A DNA stretch of 64,000 nt from Bedellia somnulentella (GCA_963576735.1 OY755172.1:4402001-4466000); one strand, 5' to 3'; numbered from the stretch's first letter, positions 22,065 through 33,245 are shown. A program made the numbers and translations. Notes: a model not told the origin generated them from the sequence alone.

Positions 22065-22305
22065 AGTGTCGGCTTAGAATAACACTTCCCCATTTCTTCC
22101 GGTGGGTGTACGTAAGAGGCGACTAACGGGATTAGGGCTTTAAAGGGACTTTGGGCGATGCGGTTGGGGACCCATCACCTACAACCTTTATTTTACCATC
22201 CTTTCCCCACGCAACTTCCAAAAGTGGCTGAGGAATTTTATAATTCCGTAGCTCTGGCTACCCCTTCAAGGGATTTATAGCCGTGAATATATGTATGTAT
22301 GTATG
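22065..22305 (+). repeat. Family A, complete
   Basis: GTGTAGTGTCGGCTTAGAAT to GTGAATATATGTATGTATG. Confidence 0.9.
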
Positions 22306-22712
22306 TTAAACGCCAAAACGGCTTGGAAAATCACCGATTTGTTTCCGTGACTGTAATAAATCGCGACTAAAGCTTTTTAATCATTGGTTAATATAATATT
22401 ACATTGTCAATCTAAAACGTCTTATTCTAACAATTCTTCTTTCCGTACAGATAAAAGCAGCTAGGGCATATTCAATAAGAAGAGGTCACAGAAAGCTTTG
22501 TTATCAACGTTTGTTATATTTCAGTTTTAGGCCGTGAGAAAAGGTGTGAAAGACGCATAAAAGACTTTCTGATCGACGTCAAGATTAAGAATAAGTAGCA
22601 GTAATACCTTCGTATCGTGTGATCTGATAAACTGGATATTTACACCGAGAAAGTTCTCATCTCAATGACAAGATTCCTTCGATATCCACGTATGATCTAC
22701 TTGTACTAACTG

Positions 22713-22838
22713 AGGCCTAGTACGAGCGCTATTTTATCATCACGATATCGGTTAGAATGAGATGACAGTATACGATACTAAGTGGTTTTTTTTTGCTGTT
22801 TTATACCACGCGATATCTAGGGTCGCTCTTATTAGTTA
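22713..22838 (+). mobile_element. MITE with ACGAGCGCTATTTTAT end
   Basis: One of four copies (others 45541, 58167, 60731). Shared core ATGAGATGACAGTATACGAT; ends are inverted relatives of AGCAAGCACGAGC. Confidence 0.65.
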
Positions 22839-22881
22839 TACAGTTACGCTCTTAGCAGTAATATTAAAAAAATAACGTACC

Positions 22882-23128
22882 TACATACATACATATACTC
22901 ACGGCTATAAATCCCTAGAAGGGGTAGCCAGAGTTAAGTAACTTGAAGTTCCTCAGCCACTTTTGGAAAGTTGAGTGGGGAAAAGATTGCAAAATAAAGG
23001 TTGTTGGTGATGGGTCTCCAACCGCATCGCCCAAAAATCCCTTAAAAGCCCCAATACCGTTAGTCGCCTCTTACGTACACCTACCGGCAGAAATGGGGTA
23101 GTGTTACTCTAAGCCGACACTACACCGC
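22882..23128 (-). repeat. Family A, complete
   Basis: CATACATACATATACTCACG to CTAAGCCGACACTACACCGC. Confidence 0.9.
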
Positions 23129-23394
23129 CCAAAAAAATAAAAGGTTTGTTAAATGAGCTCCGAATCTTTTTGAAATTTATAATATTTCCCGAACCGATAA
23201 CAATAAGGAAGACACATGGGCTATATAATGCAACGCTTAATATCATAGGCGATGAGCAGAGATGAAATAGCCCAGGGCAGTCGACAAAAAGGAATTTAAA
23301 TTGAATGTAAAATAAACATTTCTTGTTTTTATACCACCGATCGATTTTGTAGATTTACCAGTGCGAGTAATTGCTCTACATTTCAGTGATCAAC

Positions 23395-23660
23395 TGGTTA
23401 TTGTTATTTTCCTACTATATACAGAACTGCAAAGCGTAACTTAAGAAAAGATACAAGACGACTATACACTATGTGATAGTGTATGTCAATTTTACAACTC
23501 AGCCATTTAGATTTCTTCACAATGTTTGCTTCCACCGTGATCAACCCTGACAAATAAACCACACACATGACAGAAGAAAAACCCATTGGTGTAGGCCCGA
23601 CTCGGTATTTGAACTTACGTTTACGACATAAGAAGCGGTGGTCTTCTCACTAATGTATCA
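23395..23660 (-). repeat. Family B, 5' two thirds, diverged
   Basis: Head at the right (GGGCCTACACC complement near 23590) and the GTGTGTGGTTTATTTGTCAG and GAGTTGTA blocks on the minus strand. Confidence 0.65.
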
Positions 23661-24310
23661 AGGTTGTATCAAAGTAATATTTTTTGACAACCAGAAAAAA
23701 ACAAAATTCTTGTAAAAGCTAAAGTACTATCACTTAGGAGAATGTTAAGAAAAGTCAATTATTAATTGGTTATAATAGTGTTATCACAAGAAATATTTAC
23801 TACTTTCAGTTTATCCATACCCTTACGAAAAGAGAAAGTCTTCAAAGCCGATATTGCAGAACAAATCAAAGTAGGTAAGCAACGAATAACTTTAGCTTAT
23901 CGGTTAAATAATAACAATGTATATATACATAATAGTATACATAATATATTTTTATAGTCTTTCATTATGAAAAATAATAAAATTATTTGATTGAAAATAT
24001 AACAATAGAACAATACTAGGTATGTTAAATAATACATAATTTTAATGTACTTATTTCCTTTTAATCATTTAAATGGGAATAAGTACTAAATATTTATAAA
24101 ATGAGCTAAATAAAAACATTTATATTGGGAATTGATATGCATGACTAAAACATATGATTACTAATGTTTTACAAGGACATTACTTTGTTATTTGAATTGT
24201 AATTAAGTTTTTGTAGTAGATGTATCTACTCTACTGAGTAGATATAGTCACTTTATTGTAGGCACTGTTGTTTTGTTCCATGAGATAATAAATAAAATAA
24301 ATAAATAATA
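23661..24310. other. AT-rich, nothing recognisable
   Basis: No gene signal; lies in the inferred minus-strand intron. Confidence 0.4.
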
Positions 24311-24314
24311 AGAT

Positions 24315-24393
24315 AACAAAATATATACGGACATATTATACGTAGATCAAGTTAGCCCCAAACTAAGTAAGACCTGTATTATGGGATACTCAG

Positions 24394-24477
<84 letters not shown>

Positions 24478-24597
24478 CACCAAAGACTAAAAACAATCAT
24501 TTATGTTCATCACACAAATGATGCCCTCAGCGGGGATCGAACCCGCAACCTCCGCACCGAGAAGCTACTCACCTATCCACTCGGCCACGGCTGTCGT
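24315..24597 (-). repeat. Family C SINE with an expanded (TA)n
   Basis: Same layout as 1440-1690. The internal TA-rich spot has become a pure (TA)n run of about 78 bp at 24396-24473. Confidence 0.85.
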
Positions 24598-24925
24598 GAT
24601 ACCTTGATAGCTCAGTGGGAACATCACCGTTTCACATGCGTGCTATGTTTCAAATCCTGAGTCGGACCTTTACCAAAGTTTATTTTCTTAAGTCATATAA
24701 TATTGTAATTTATCAAGTTTGTCAACGGTGACAGAAAATATCGTAAGGAAACCCACACGGCTGAGTTGTACTTAGTCACGTGAAAAAAAGCGATAGCCTT
24801 TTACTACGTAATGCACTTCTCGTTTCAGCATCGTCTCCAAGCCAATTGTCGACACTCTGAACACAAGGTGGCTAACATGTCACGTGATCTTTTGATGTAT
24901 CAGTACCGAAGGGGTCCTTTGCACT
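24598..24925 (+). repeat. Family B, almost complete
   Basis: Head ACCTTGATAGCTCAGTGGGA abuts the family C head on the other strand, so two tRNA-like heads diverge here. Ends near TCAGTACCGAAGGGGTCC. Confidence 0.75.
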
Positions 24926-25051
24926 ATTCCCTATTTGGCAGTTTCAATTAGACAAATAAATACGGACAAGCACCTAAATGATTATATATGAGTCCGTAGA
25001 AACAGTAAAATAAGTTACGAACGTTTTTCCGCTACTAATAATAAAACAACC

Positions 25052-25300
25052 GTGTAGTGTCGGCTTAGAATAACACTACCCCATTTCTACCCGTGGGTGA
25101 TCGTAAGAGGCGACTAAGGGTATAGGGGCTTATTAAGTGATTTTTGGGCGATGTGGTTGGAGACCCGTCACCAAAAACATTTATATTACCATCTTTTCCC
25201 CAATCAACTTCCAAAGGTGGCTGAGGAATTTTTCATTCCAAAGCTCTGGCTACCCCGTTAAGGGATTTATAGCCGTGAGTATATGTATGTATGTATGTAA
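25052..25300 (+). repeat. Family A, complete
   Basis: GTGTAGTGTCGGCTTAGAAT to GAGTATATGTATGTATGTA. Confidence 0.9.
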
Positions 25301-25439
25301 TTATAAAATAAAACCCACTCGTAGCAACGTAGAAGTTACACCACTCATCCTGAATTAAGATAAAATAGACGCAATCTTTAAGTGCAGTTAACATCGTGCG
25401 GTATTGCAATATAGTGGAAAAGAAATATTTGGGCGTGGA

Positions 25440-25770
25440 AAATTGTTAGCTTAGTGCTATAACCACCGCTTCTAATTTAGAGAGGCGTGCGTGGGTTCGA
25501 ATTATAAAAATGGTCGTCACCAAAGTGTCTTTCCTTAAATCATTTGTGTGGTTTATTTATTGAAGTTTTATACGGTAAAATGAAGAAATAAAATGAAAGT
25601 AAAATATCTTGTGGCAACCTACATGCCTGACTTTTACTTGGTCTTGTGACAGTGTATTCGTGAAAAGCAGTGACCCAGCAAAACAAGGGTAACTGAAAAC
25701 TAGGTGACAAATGTGTCATGTGTCCAGAAGAATTAAAACATTTGCCACTTCTATGGATATATATAGAGTG
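25440..25770 (+). repeat. Family B, diverged
   Basis: Head TTAGCTTAGTGCTATAACCA, B box GTGGGTTCGAATT; body recognisable to GTCATGTGTCCAGAAGAATT. Confidence 0.6.
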
Positions 25771-25819
25771 AACATTAAGTTTGTGGGAAATAAGGTGCGA
25801 TGTTAACTAGCAAGCTTAC

Positions 25820-25888
25820 CAGATTTTATTTTTTCTGACGTTGATAACTTGGGTTTTGGTTCTTCTAGCTGTTGGCCGTTTTCTACAT
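25820..25888 (-). CDS. Coding exon 3 of a minus-strand split gene
   Basis: On the minus strand TTTTCATTTCAG precedes the exon and G|GTAAGCTTG follows it. The 69-nt exon is open in the phase set by exon 2 (phase 1 in, phase 1 out) and reads VENGQQLEEPKPKLST then SEKIKS. The composition is charged and Pro/Lys/Glu-rich, like a cytosolic N-terminal tail. I do not recognise the family. The next exon was not found and probably lies beyond the left edge, or is too short to see. Seen: splice sites, open frame, matching phase. Inferred: linkage to exons 1 and 2. Confidence 0.6.
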
Positions 25889-26883
25889 CTGAAATGAAAA
25901 CTATTCTTAAGAAACTGAACTAAAGAAAGTGCAAGATCAGTGGTGTCGAGGAGGTGTCATTTTGTAAATAAACTTTATTTTAATTCTTTTTAGTAGTAAA
26001 TTATTTTGATAATATTTTACACAAAAAAAAGTAATTCATAATAATTTAAAAAGTTATTTAAAAAACATGAAACAGCAAATGTTTAAATAACCTTAAATGA
26101 TGATAGATATTGGAATAACTCGTTCCAACTCCGCTATATCACAATGAAGCTTATTAAGAAAATTGAAAAATTGCTATTTAATTAAACGACGCCATTTATA
26201 ATTTCAACTCATATTTAGTGTAAGTAATTTATTGCTCATATTCAGTGTATACGTCTCATATATAATTTTGCTATTGTCACAAGAAGAATGGTAGTGTTCT
26301 TAAGATCTAGAACATTCGTACCGGACGTAATTACTCCCGCATTGTAATAACAATTAAATGGAAGCATCAGAGTATAATAAATATACTAGGTTACCTTTAC
26401 GTTTACATGTTGTATACTATACTGCATACAAAGATTCGTGGTTGACGGTGACGGTGCAATAAAATTAGCTAAAATGAGACAACGCACTTTCAGATAGTCC
26501 TTTGCAATTACGCAGTTTATTGGTGAAGAAAATCATTAACATGCTCTCTGTTTGAACATGCATGTTGTATAATAATATGTTAAATATAAAATTGTAGGTT
26601 ATGGTTCTCTACCGGCATTGTCATATAAATATTTTCAAAGTCGCCCTTACCCTTTTACCCTTAGTGGTATAGTTAGGCCAGCCTTCGCCTAGAATATAAT
26701 AAAATTAAAAAAATTGCCGTACTCGACAAAAAACAAACACCTAATCATAATACAATAGTTTCATGCGATAACTTAGATAAATGATGATCTGGCCGCCATA
26801 AATAGTAAGTCATTCAAGCATGCTGAAATATTCAATTCTCATCGACATGCTTATACAGTATATAAAAGTAGTAGTACATAAAC
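25889..26883. other. Intron sequence of the minus-strand gene
   Basis: AT-rich. A worn family A piece on the minus strand lies near 26605-26670 (GGTTCTCTACCGGCATTGTC ... CCCTTACCC). Otherwise nothing is visible. Confidence 0.4.
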
Positions 26884-27250
26884 CAACCGTGATAGCCCAG
26901 TGGGTAGAACACTCGCTTATCGTGCAAACGACTAGAGTTCAAATCCTGGGTCGGGCCTACACCAATTTGTCTTTTCTAAAGACATATGCGTGGTTAATTT
27001 ATCATGGTTGTTAACGGTGAGGGAAAACATCGTGAGGAAACCCACATGGCTGAGTTGTACTTTGTCATGTGACAGTGTATTCGTACAAAACGGCGATAGG
27101 CCTGCCCCCTATCACGTGAGTACACTGTCCATGCAAAACGTGGGTACTCTGAACACCAGGTGACAAAGTCACGTGATGTTCAGAAGAATAGTACCTCTGC
27201 CAACCCCTTCGGGGATATTCGGCGTGAACGTTTATGTTTATGTTATATGT
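26884..27250 (+). repeat. Family B, complete
   Basis: Best full copy: head CCGTGATAGCCCAGTGGGTA, B box GAGTTCAAATCC, middle CAAAACGTGGGTACTCTGAA, end GGCGTGAACGTTTATG with a TTATG-type tail. It has an RNA polymerase III internal promoter layout. Confidence 0.9.
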
Positions 27251-27379
27251 TTATGTACATAAATAAGTATTGAAGAAATACCAATAATTAGATCGAATAT
27301 TCCATATTTAGCCAACCCCTTATGGCTTAAAAAATACTACCAAATTAATACCCGCATGCTCCTATAAACAAACGCTTAC

Positions 27380-27493
27380 CATAGTTATTAATTAAAACAT
27401 TGACAGTGTCGTTAACAGAAAGTATGGCTGGCAGCGTGTCGGGTGAGGGTGGTGGTGGGAGGTGGCTGAGGAAAGTGCCGTAGCCAGGGTGTG
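27380..27493 (-). CDS. Coding exon 2 of a minus-strand split gene
   Basis: Minus strand: acceptor CCGTGACATCCACAG, then 114 nt, then a strong donor ATG|GTAAGCG. Phase 1 at both ends. It reads HPGYGTFLSHLPPPP, SPDTLPAILSV and NDTVNVLINNY. The exon is clearly GC-richer than its surroundings and has a proline run and a possible N-glycosylation site (NDT). An in-frame ATG 36 nt upstream of the acceptor (MPNCLTVTSTA) could instead make this a first exon, but its start context is poor. No domain recognised. Exon 3 follows about 1.5 kb downstream with matching phase. Confidence 0.65.
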
Positions 27494-27641
27494 CTGTGGA
27501 TGTCACGGTGAGGCAATTAGGCATAGACAAATAAATAACAGAAAGGAAAGTTACTTATTTCTAAAAGCTTGAGAAAGTATAAGATCATTTTTTAATGATT
27601 AGCTTATTAAAAATGTATCCAAGGTTGTTAAGTGTTAGATG

Positions 27642-27885
27642 ACATACATATACTCACGGCTGTAATTCCCTAGAAGGGGTAGCCAGAGCCAAGGAATTAT
27701 AATATAAATTCCTCAGCCACTTTTGGAAGTTGCGTGGGGAAAAGATGGTGAAATAAAGGTTTTTGGTGATGGGTCTCCAACCGTATCGCCCAAAAATACC
27801 TTAAAAGCCCCAACATCGTTAGTCGCCTCTTACGATCACCCACGGGTAGAAATGGGGTAGTGTTATTCTAAGCCGACACTACACG
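27642..27885 (-). repeat. Family A, complete
   Basis: CATACATATACTCACGGCTG to AGCCGACACTACACGG. Confidence 0.9.
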
Positions 27886-27920
27886 GTGTTAGATGAGTAA
27901 TGTTAATTAATGAAAATAAG

Positions 27921-28842
27921 TGTCGTAGGATGGTTTGATGTTTAGGTTTTTTGCAAAAAAACTAGGAATTTTGCAAAAATCCGGATAATTAGATAACGGT
28001 TATAATATTTTCTAATCTTACTAGGTTTTTTGCAAAAAAACTAGTTGGTTTAGTAAGATTGTACTTCTTTAAAGCTGATTGGCTGATTTCTGATTGCTCG
28101 CCTACACTTATTCTGATTGGTTCGTCATTGTGGTATTGAGATATTATAGCTTGAGTTATAAAGAAAAAGAAATGACAATACTTATTTGATACGAGGAATT
28201 AAATAATTTATTTACTCTTTTGTTGGAGTGAAATTACAATCACGCTCGGACATTTTATACACAGATCAAGTTACCCGAAACTTTGTATTATGGGATACTA
28301 ACTCAGCGATATATTTAATATAATATAATACACAGTCATATGCTCATCACATAAATGTTGTTCTCAGCGGGGATCAAACCCGCAACCTCCAGACCGAAAA
28401 GCTAGTCACCTATCCACTCGGCCACGAACGTCTTCAATATAGGTAGGAACAACAAAGTAAGTACGTTTTAAATTATAGTATTGAGGAATTATAGCTAGAG
28501 TTATAAAGGGAAATGACAATACTATTTTTATACTTAGGAACTTTTTGTAACTAAAGTAGAAATAAAAATCAAATTAAATGTAGGTAGGAACAATGAAGTA
28601 AGTACGTCTTAATTAACAACCAATCAGAGATGACGTGATTACGGGGCACTGCAATCGACCAATCAGTGTACAGTATTCATAAAAACTGACATTTCGTTTC
28701 GGAGTCATACTAAACCAACTAGTTTTTTTGCAAAAAACCTAGTAAGATTAGAAAATATTATAACCGTTGTCTAATTATCCGGATTTTTGCAAAATCCCTA
28801 GGTTTTTTGCAAAAAACCTAAACATCAAATCATCCTACGACA
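27921..28842. mobile_element. Long-TIR element X1 (TGTCGTAGGA ends, TAAG duplication)
   Basis: 134-bp left arm (27921-28054) and 135-bp right arm (28708-28842) are near-perfect inverted repeats. Flanks are TAAG at 27917-27920 and 28843-28846 (or ATAAG if the last A is counted outside). Each arm holds three TTTTGCAAAA palindromes. The interior carries a family C SINE and a direct repeat (ATTATAGCTNGAGTTATAAAG at about 28142 and 28489). No coding frame. The ends resemble those of X2 at 54966. Confidence 0.8.
28260..28435 (-). repeat. Family C SINE inside X1
   Basis: ACACAGATCAAGTTACCC to the head region AGCTAGTCACCTATCCACTC; the A/B-box head is at the right. Confidence 0.8.
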
Positions 28843-28859
28843 TAAGCACTATAAAGACA

Positions 28860-29463
28860 TTATGTGCACGATATCTATATTTTCTTACCATTAATTCGGT
28901 TTCAAACTTAATATCCATAATTATTATTGTAAAGCTCTTCCCACTTCCTTTGGATATTATAAGCGTGAGTATAAGTGAAGAAAAATAAGCTCACTCTAAT
29001 TTTTTTGTAGATGGTTTTAAAGGTATTATTGAATATAAGATTATAAATGGTAGCACAAGTCAGTAAACGCGTAAACTCATAAAAATAACAATTATTATTA
29101 AAATTATTTATTAAAATTCAATAAACAAGTAACTAAGACTCAATGTTGTTAGTAGAAAGACTTAATGCTAGGGTTAGTTCTTATTTACAATTTATATACA
29201 ATGTCGCACAGCGTGAGCATGCAGTGCGGACATGCGGAGTAAGTAAGGCGAGTCCACCCTGGCAGCTATCATAGCCAAGAAATATGAATGAAAATAGAGA
29301 ACCGTGATGACTGATGACTAATCTCTTATTTATTTCTCTTTTTGTGAAGTAACCACTCACTTCTATTAGATGCTTTGGTAATTGATTGTCCCTTTTCTTT
29401 GTTGACAAAATATAACGATATAGATATGATAGTTGTGTTCCTTTCCCTCTGTAACTACTAATA
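28860..29463. other. Mostly featureless; family A end near 28930-28980
   Basis: AGCTCTTCCCACTTCCTTTG then GCGTGAGTATAAGTG is a worn family A tail on plus. The rest shows no gene. Confidence 0.4.
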
Positions 29464-30818
29464 GTCCGGTCAATTTAGGCCTAAAATAAGGAGGAAGGTT
29501 ACATTAATTCATAAGAAGCTGAAAATTGGCACAATTGTTCAAAACATGATTATAAATGAAACCTCAAAAGTCCCCATCGTTCCGAGGTGTGCTAAAAAAT
29601 TTACACGAGGTCAAAGGGCACAAAAATGAGTTTTTTGCGATTTTAAGCGAAACGGTGAGTTTTTTCGCAAAATCACCACACCACAAAATTGTAGATCAGA
29701 AAATTCTCTACAAAAAAGATATCAATATTTTTTTTCCTAAAAGCCACCATTTTAAAGATATAACGCGTTGAAAAGTTCGATCATTGGTAATCTTCATACT
29801 TTGCAAACGTACGCCACGTATTAACATCACTTATAAGGTGTTATAAACTAGCTTCTTTACCTCCAACCTCACCTCAGTAGCTGCTCACCAACATTTATTT
29901 TGGGTATATTACCAAGTTCAAGTGTGGCTGGGGTTGGAAGTTGGTCGACAATACATTAGAGCCAGTTCTAACTTTACTTCCACCAGCAGCTGAGAAACTT
30001 CTCAACTCAATATTTTGCAACTGTAAAAAATGTTGTAATGCTAAATGTGGATGCAGAAAAGTTGGACTGTTTTGTTCCCTGGCATGCACAAACTGCCAAG
30101 GCCGATCGTGCTCTAATGTTGAGTCAGCTAATCTAGAAGACTCATATGATACCAATGAGGAATCGCTAGTGGGACAGTTGATCTGTGAAATAGAAGAAAA
30201 AGAAGAAGAAGAAGAACAGGAAGAAGAAGACGAAGAACAAGAAACAGTAATCCTGGAAAATTACGAATCAGACGAGGAATATTAACCATTTCATCTTCAA
30301 TTACACCGCCATTATTTTAACCAACCGATATGTATAATAATATTTTACAATAGTTTCAAAACAAATAAAATCACTGCAGACCCGTGGAATAGGCCTACAG
30401 GGGATACCACGTTAAAATAAAACGCGCTAGTAGTACACAAGTACACTACCTCATAAGTGGCGTGGAAACGTGTGCTAAGTCTTCATACTTTGCACACGTT
30501 TGCATTACCAATGATCGAACTTTTCAACGCGTTATATCTTCAAAATGTTGGCTTTTAGGAAAAAAAATATTGATATCTGTTTTGTAGAGAATTTTCTGAT
30601 CTATAATTTTGTGGTGTGGTGATTTTGCGAAAAAACTCACCGTTTCGCTTAAAATCGCAAAAAACTCATTTTTGTGCCCTTTGACCTCGTGTAAAATTTT
30701 TAGCACACCTCGGAACGATGGGGACTTTTGAGGTTTCATTTATAATCATGTTTTGAACAATTGTGCCAATTTTCAGCTTCTTATGAATTTATGTAACCTT
30801 GAATGTATAAATTGACCG
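29464..30818. mobile_element. Long-TIR element carrying a CXC frame
   Basis: Arms of about 320 bp (29464-29793 and 30506-30818) begin TCCGGTCAATTTA and are about 95% identical by eye, so recent. Each arm happens to keep a 71-codon frame in mirror orientation. Between the arms lies the cysteine-rich frame at 29923-30285. No convincing target duplication could be fixed (flanks CTACTAATAG and TTATAACGAG). Confidence 0.75.
29923..30285 (+). CDS. CXC cysteine-rich, acidic-tailed protein fragment
   Basis: The open frame runs in from an acceptor-like TTCAAG at 29917-29922 and reads CGWGWKLVDNTLEPV, LLPPAAEKLLNSIF, then CNCKKCCNAKCGCRK and GLFCSLACTNCQGRSC. The Cys spacing (C-x-C, C-x-C, then C-x3-C-x2-C) resembles a tesmin/TSO1-like CXC zinc-binding domain. 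The C-terminal third is almost pure Glu (EEKEEEEEQEEEDEE), ending in a stop at 30285. There is no start codon at the left, so this looks like the last exon of a longer transposon-encoded protein. Similar 'PP-(A/E)-LL-CNCK' tails recur in uncharacterised high-copy insect proteins (from memory). Function is unknown; DNA binding is an inference. Confidence 0.55.
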   Translation, partial: CGWGWKLVDNTLEPVLTLLPPAAEKLLNSIFCNCKKCCNAKCGCRKVGLFCSLACTNCQGRSCSNVESANLEDSYDTNEESLVGQLICEIEEKEEEEEQEEEDEEQETVILENYESDEEY

Positions 30819-31080
30819 GATTATAACGAGAATCCACTGTAACAACATTGCATATCATAAATCAATCAAATATTAAGACATATTTATCCTTATTATCTTT
30901 AGTTAATGTTATTTGAGACATTTGTTAGTGAATTCGAACTAATTATAATTAAGATAATGAGGGTTTGTATTTTCTTTGCTTTAAAACTCTAACTTACTTT
31001 GAAGTTTGATAGGAAATAATGATAAGTTGGCTTTCGTAATGGTACTTCAATTAGGTAATAGATGGCCCTAATTAATGGGT
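30819..31080. other. No recognisable feature
   Basis: AT-rich spacer. Confidence 0.4.
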
Positions 31081-31340
31081 ACATACATACATACATATAC
31101 TCACGGCTATAAATCCCAGAAAGGGGTAGCCAGAGCTGAAGAATTAGAAATTCCTCAGCCACTTTTGGAAATTTGAGTGGGGAAAAGATAGTAAAAATAA
31201 AGGTTGTTGGTGATGAGTCTCCAACCGCATCGCCCAAAAATCCCTTAATAGCCCCATACCGTTAGTCGCCTCTTACGTACACCCACCGCCGTGTAGTGTC
31301 GGTTTAGAATAGCACTACCCCATTTCTTCCGGTAATTAAT
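31081..31340. repeat. Family A (-) fused to a family A head (+)
   Basis: 31081-31289 is a minus copy that stops at CGTACACCCACCG. It is followed at once by a plus head, GTGTAGTGTCGGTTTAGAAT to CATTTCTTCCGG. Confidence 0.8.
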
Positions 31341-31384
31341 GGGTGATATTTGTATATCTGTTTTTTTTAATTTTTTATGGCTTT

Positions 31385-31540
31385 GCTGTGTAGTGTCGGC
31401 TTAGAATAGCACCAACAATCTTTATTTTACCACATTTTCCCCACGCAACTTCCAAAAGTGGCTGAGGAATTTCTGATTCCCTAGCTTTGGCTACCCCTTC
31501 AAGGGATTCATAGCCGTGAGTATATGTATGTATGTTAATT
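31385..31540 (+). repeat. Family A with internal deletion
   Basis: TGTGTAGTGTCGGCTTAGAA is joined straight to ACCAACAATCTTTATTTTAC, then runs normally to GTGAGTATATGTATGTATG. The GACTAACGG to CCCATC block is missing. Confidence 0.85.
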
Positions 31541-31714
31541 TTTTATGTATAAATTGCAACAAGTAAATTAGAAAAAGGATTAATAGTTTATGTGGCCTCT
31601 ATTTACTTATAAATTTAGTATTCAATTATTTTATTTTCTTTGGGGGCTTACAGCAAAATTTAGCAATATGAAATTATTACTTAGACAAAAATATTACAAT
31701 TAATATTAAAATTG

Positions 31715-31870
31715 TAAAAACCTCGATAGCTCAGTGGGAACACCACCGCGTCTAATGCAGGAGACGTGAGTTAAAATCCTGAGTCGGGTCTAATCCGATG
31801 AGTTTTTCATGAGAGATATAAAAAATAGGCATTTATTTCACAAAATTAAGTAGTTTACAATGAATTGGTT
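31715..31870 (+). repeat. Family B, 5' part
   Basis: Head ACCTCGATAGCTCAGTGGGA, worn B box GAGTTAAAATCCTG. Confidence 0.7.
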
Positions 31871-32034
31871 TCGGTGTTTACCGCAGTAGGTTTCCCTGTG
31901 ACGCAGCAAACAGGCTCTTTTAAATAACAATTATGTGCTGATTGATATTAAGATACAAATATATTTTTTTTGTTTATGTAGAAATAGAAAAAAGTATTTA
32001 AAGAGAAAATAAAATAGTTCATTTTCTCATAATT

Positions 32035-32523
32035 CGGTATGCAAAGTTTTACTAAAGTGATGCTGATTACAAAACCATTTCGAGATATTATGGTTATAAA
32101 CAATATTTTCTTAAAATTATATCAATTGAAGCTAAGATGACTGTTATTTTATCAAAAAACTGTAACAGTGTTTGACCTTCAATGTTTTTTCAAAGACATA
32201 CGGTTTTGCAGTTTATTAATAAAATATCGAAAATCATAGGTTTGTTTAGTATAATATCGTAATAATTTCATTTGACATCACAAATTCGTAATATGTTTTG
32301 TAATCAGCAACATTTTTATAAAACATTTCGCTTCATTTGCATGTCGCTACGTGATTTTATCAATCGATGACGTCATTAAGTACAAAAGTTGAACAATCTT
32401 TAAAAAATCATAACTTTACAATTACTCCTTTTAAATGGAAAATATTCAAATTAGTCTTTTATTTTCGTGTTTACTATCGAATAAAAATATTTAATAAATA
32501 CCAAAAAAAAACTTTGCATACCG
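32035..32523. mobile_element. MITE Z, copy 1 (AATT duplication)
   Basis: 489 bp with ends CGGTATGCAAAGTTTT and (inverted) CTTTGCATACCG, flanked by AATT at 32031-32034 and 32524-32527. A second copy lies at 35467-36017. No coding frame. Confidence 0.85.
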
Positions 32524-32554
32524 AATTAATAGCTATAACAGATCAGAACTCGTA

Positions 32555-32652
32555 TTGTGTGTGTTTGTGATTGTATGAGTCTATGTGCGTGTTCGTGTGT
32601 GTGTGCGTGTTCGTGTGTGCGTGCGTGTGTGTGTGTGCGTTTGTGTGTATGG
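32555..32652 (+). repeat. (GT)n / GTGC microsatellite
   Basis: Imperfect GTGTGTGTGCGTGTTCGTGT run directly after MITE Z. Confidence 0.9.
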
Positions 32653-32654
32653 TT

Positions 32655-32815
32655 AATTTTAAGGTTGCTAACAGTGAGGGAAAACATTGTAAGGAATTTC
32701 ACATGTCTACTTAGGCTGAGTTGTACTTAGTCTTTAGTCATGTGACAGTGTTTTTGTATAAAACTGCGATAGGCCTGCCGCAAATACACTTTCAAAGCAA
32801 AATGCTCGGTGAGCA
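32655..32815 (+). repeat. Family B, middle part
   Basis: GGTTGCTAACAGTGAGGGAA to GCGATAGGCCTGCCGCAAAT. Confidence 0.75.
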
Positions 32816-33245
32816 GGAAAAACTAAGGGACTCAAAACTTTTAGAACCTTTAGTAGTATTTACTTTTTTTCTACTTATCTACAATACAGCAAAAGTGGCA
32901 TAAATAGTTCAGTGATATACCGCAAACTTTTCGTTTAAAATAGGAATATTTATAAGAAGATAAAATACAAATCAATGTGGTTGTACTTGTATGTGCGCAT
33001 CTAAAAGCAAACTAAGCGCGAGCTAACGACAATATATATGAAATGTTTGATGATAATATTTTTGGTGAAAGTATAAATCAGAGATAATCTAGATTCTACA
33101 TTATTATTCAGACCACCTTGAGACTGTTTGATCAGTCATAATCAATCTTCATTATTATAACACACAATTTTTCACTTAACTAATATCACTGTAGATACAA
33201 AAAGATATACCAATCGTACAAAACAGTACTCAGTCAAGACCCAGT
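32816..33245. other. No recognisable feature
   Basis: AT-rich intron-like sequence. Confidence 0.4.

Noticed and set aside
28890..28960. Minus-strand open stretch reading KGSGKSFTIII, suggestive of a P-loop or Runt-like motif with a donor GTAAG.
   Set aside because: The sequence lies across a worn family A tail (CTTCCCACTTCCTTTGG ... GCGTGAGTATAAG); the motif is a reading-frame accident.
29556..30739. Two mirrored 71-codon frames (MKPQKSPSFRGV...) at 29556 and 30524.
   Set aside because: They are the two arms of the inverted repeat; differences between them are mostly amino-acid-changing, so no sign of selection for protein.
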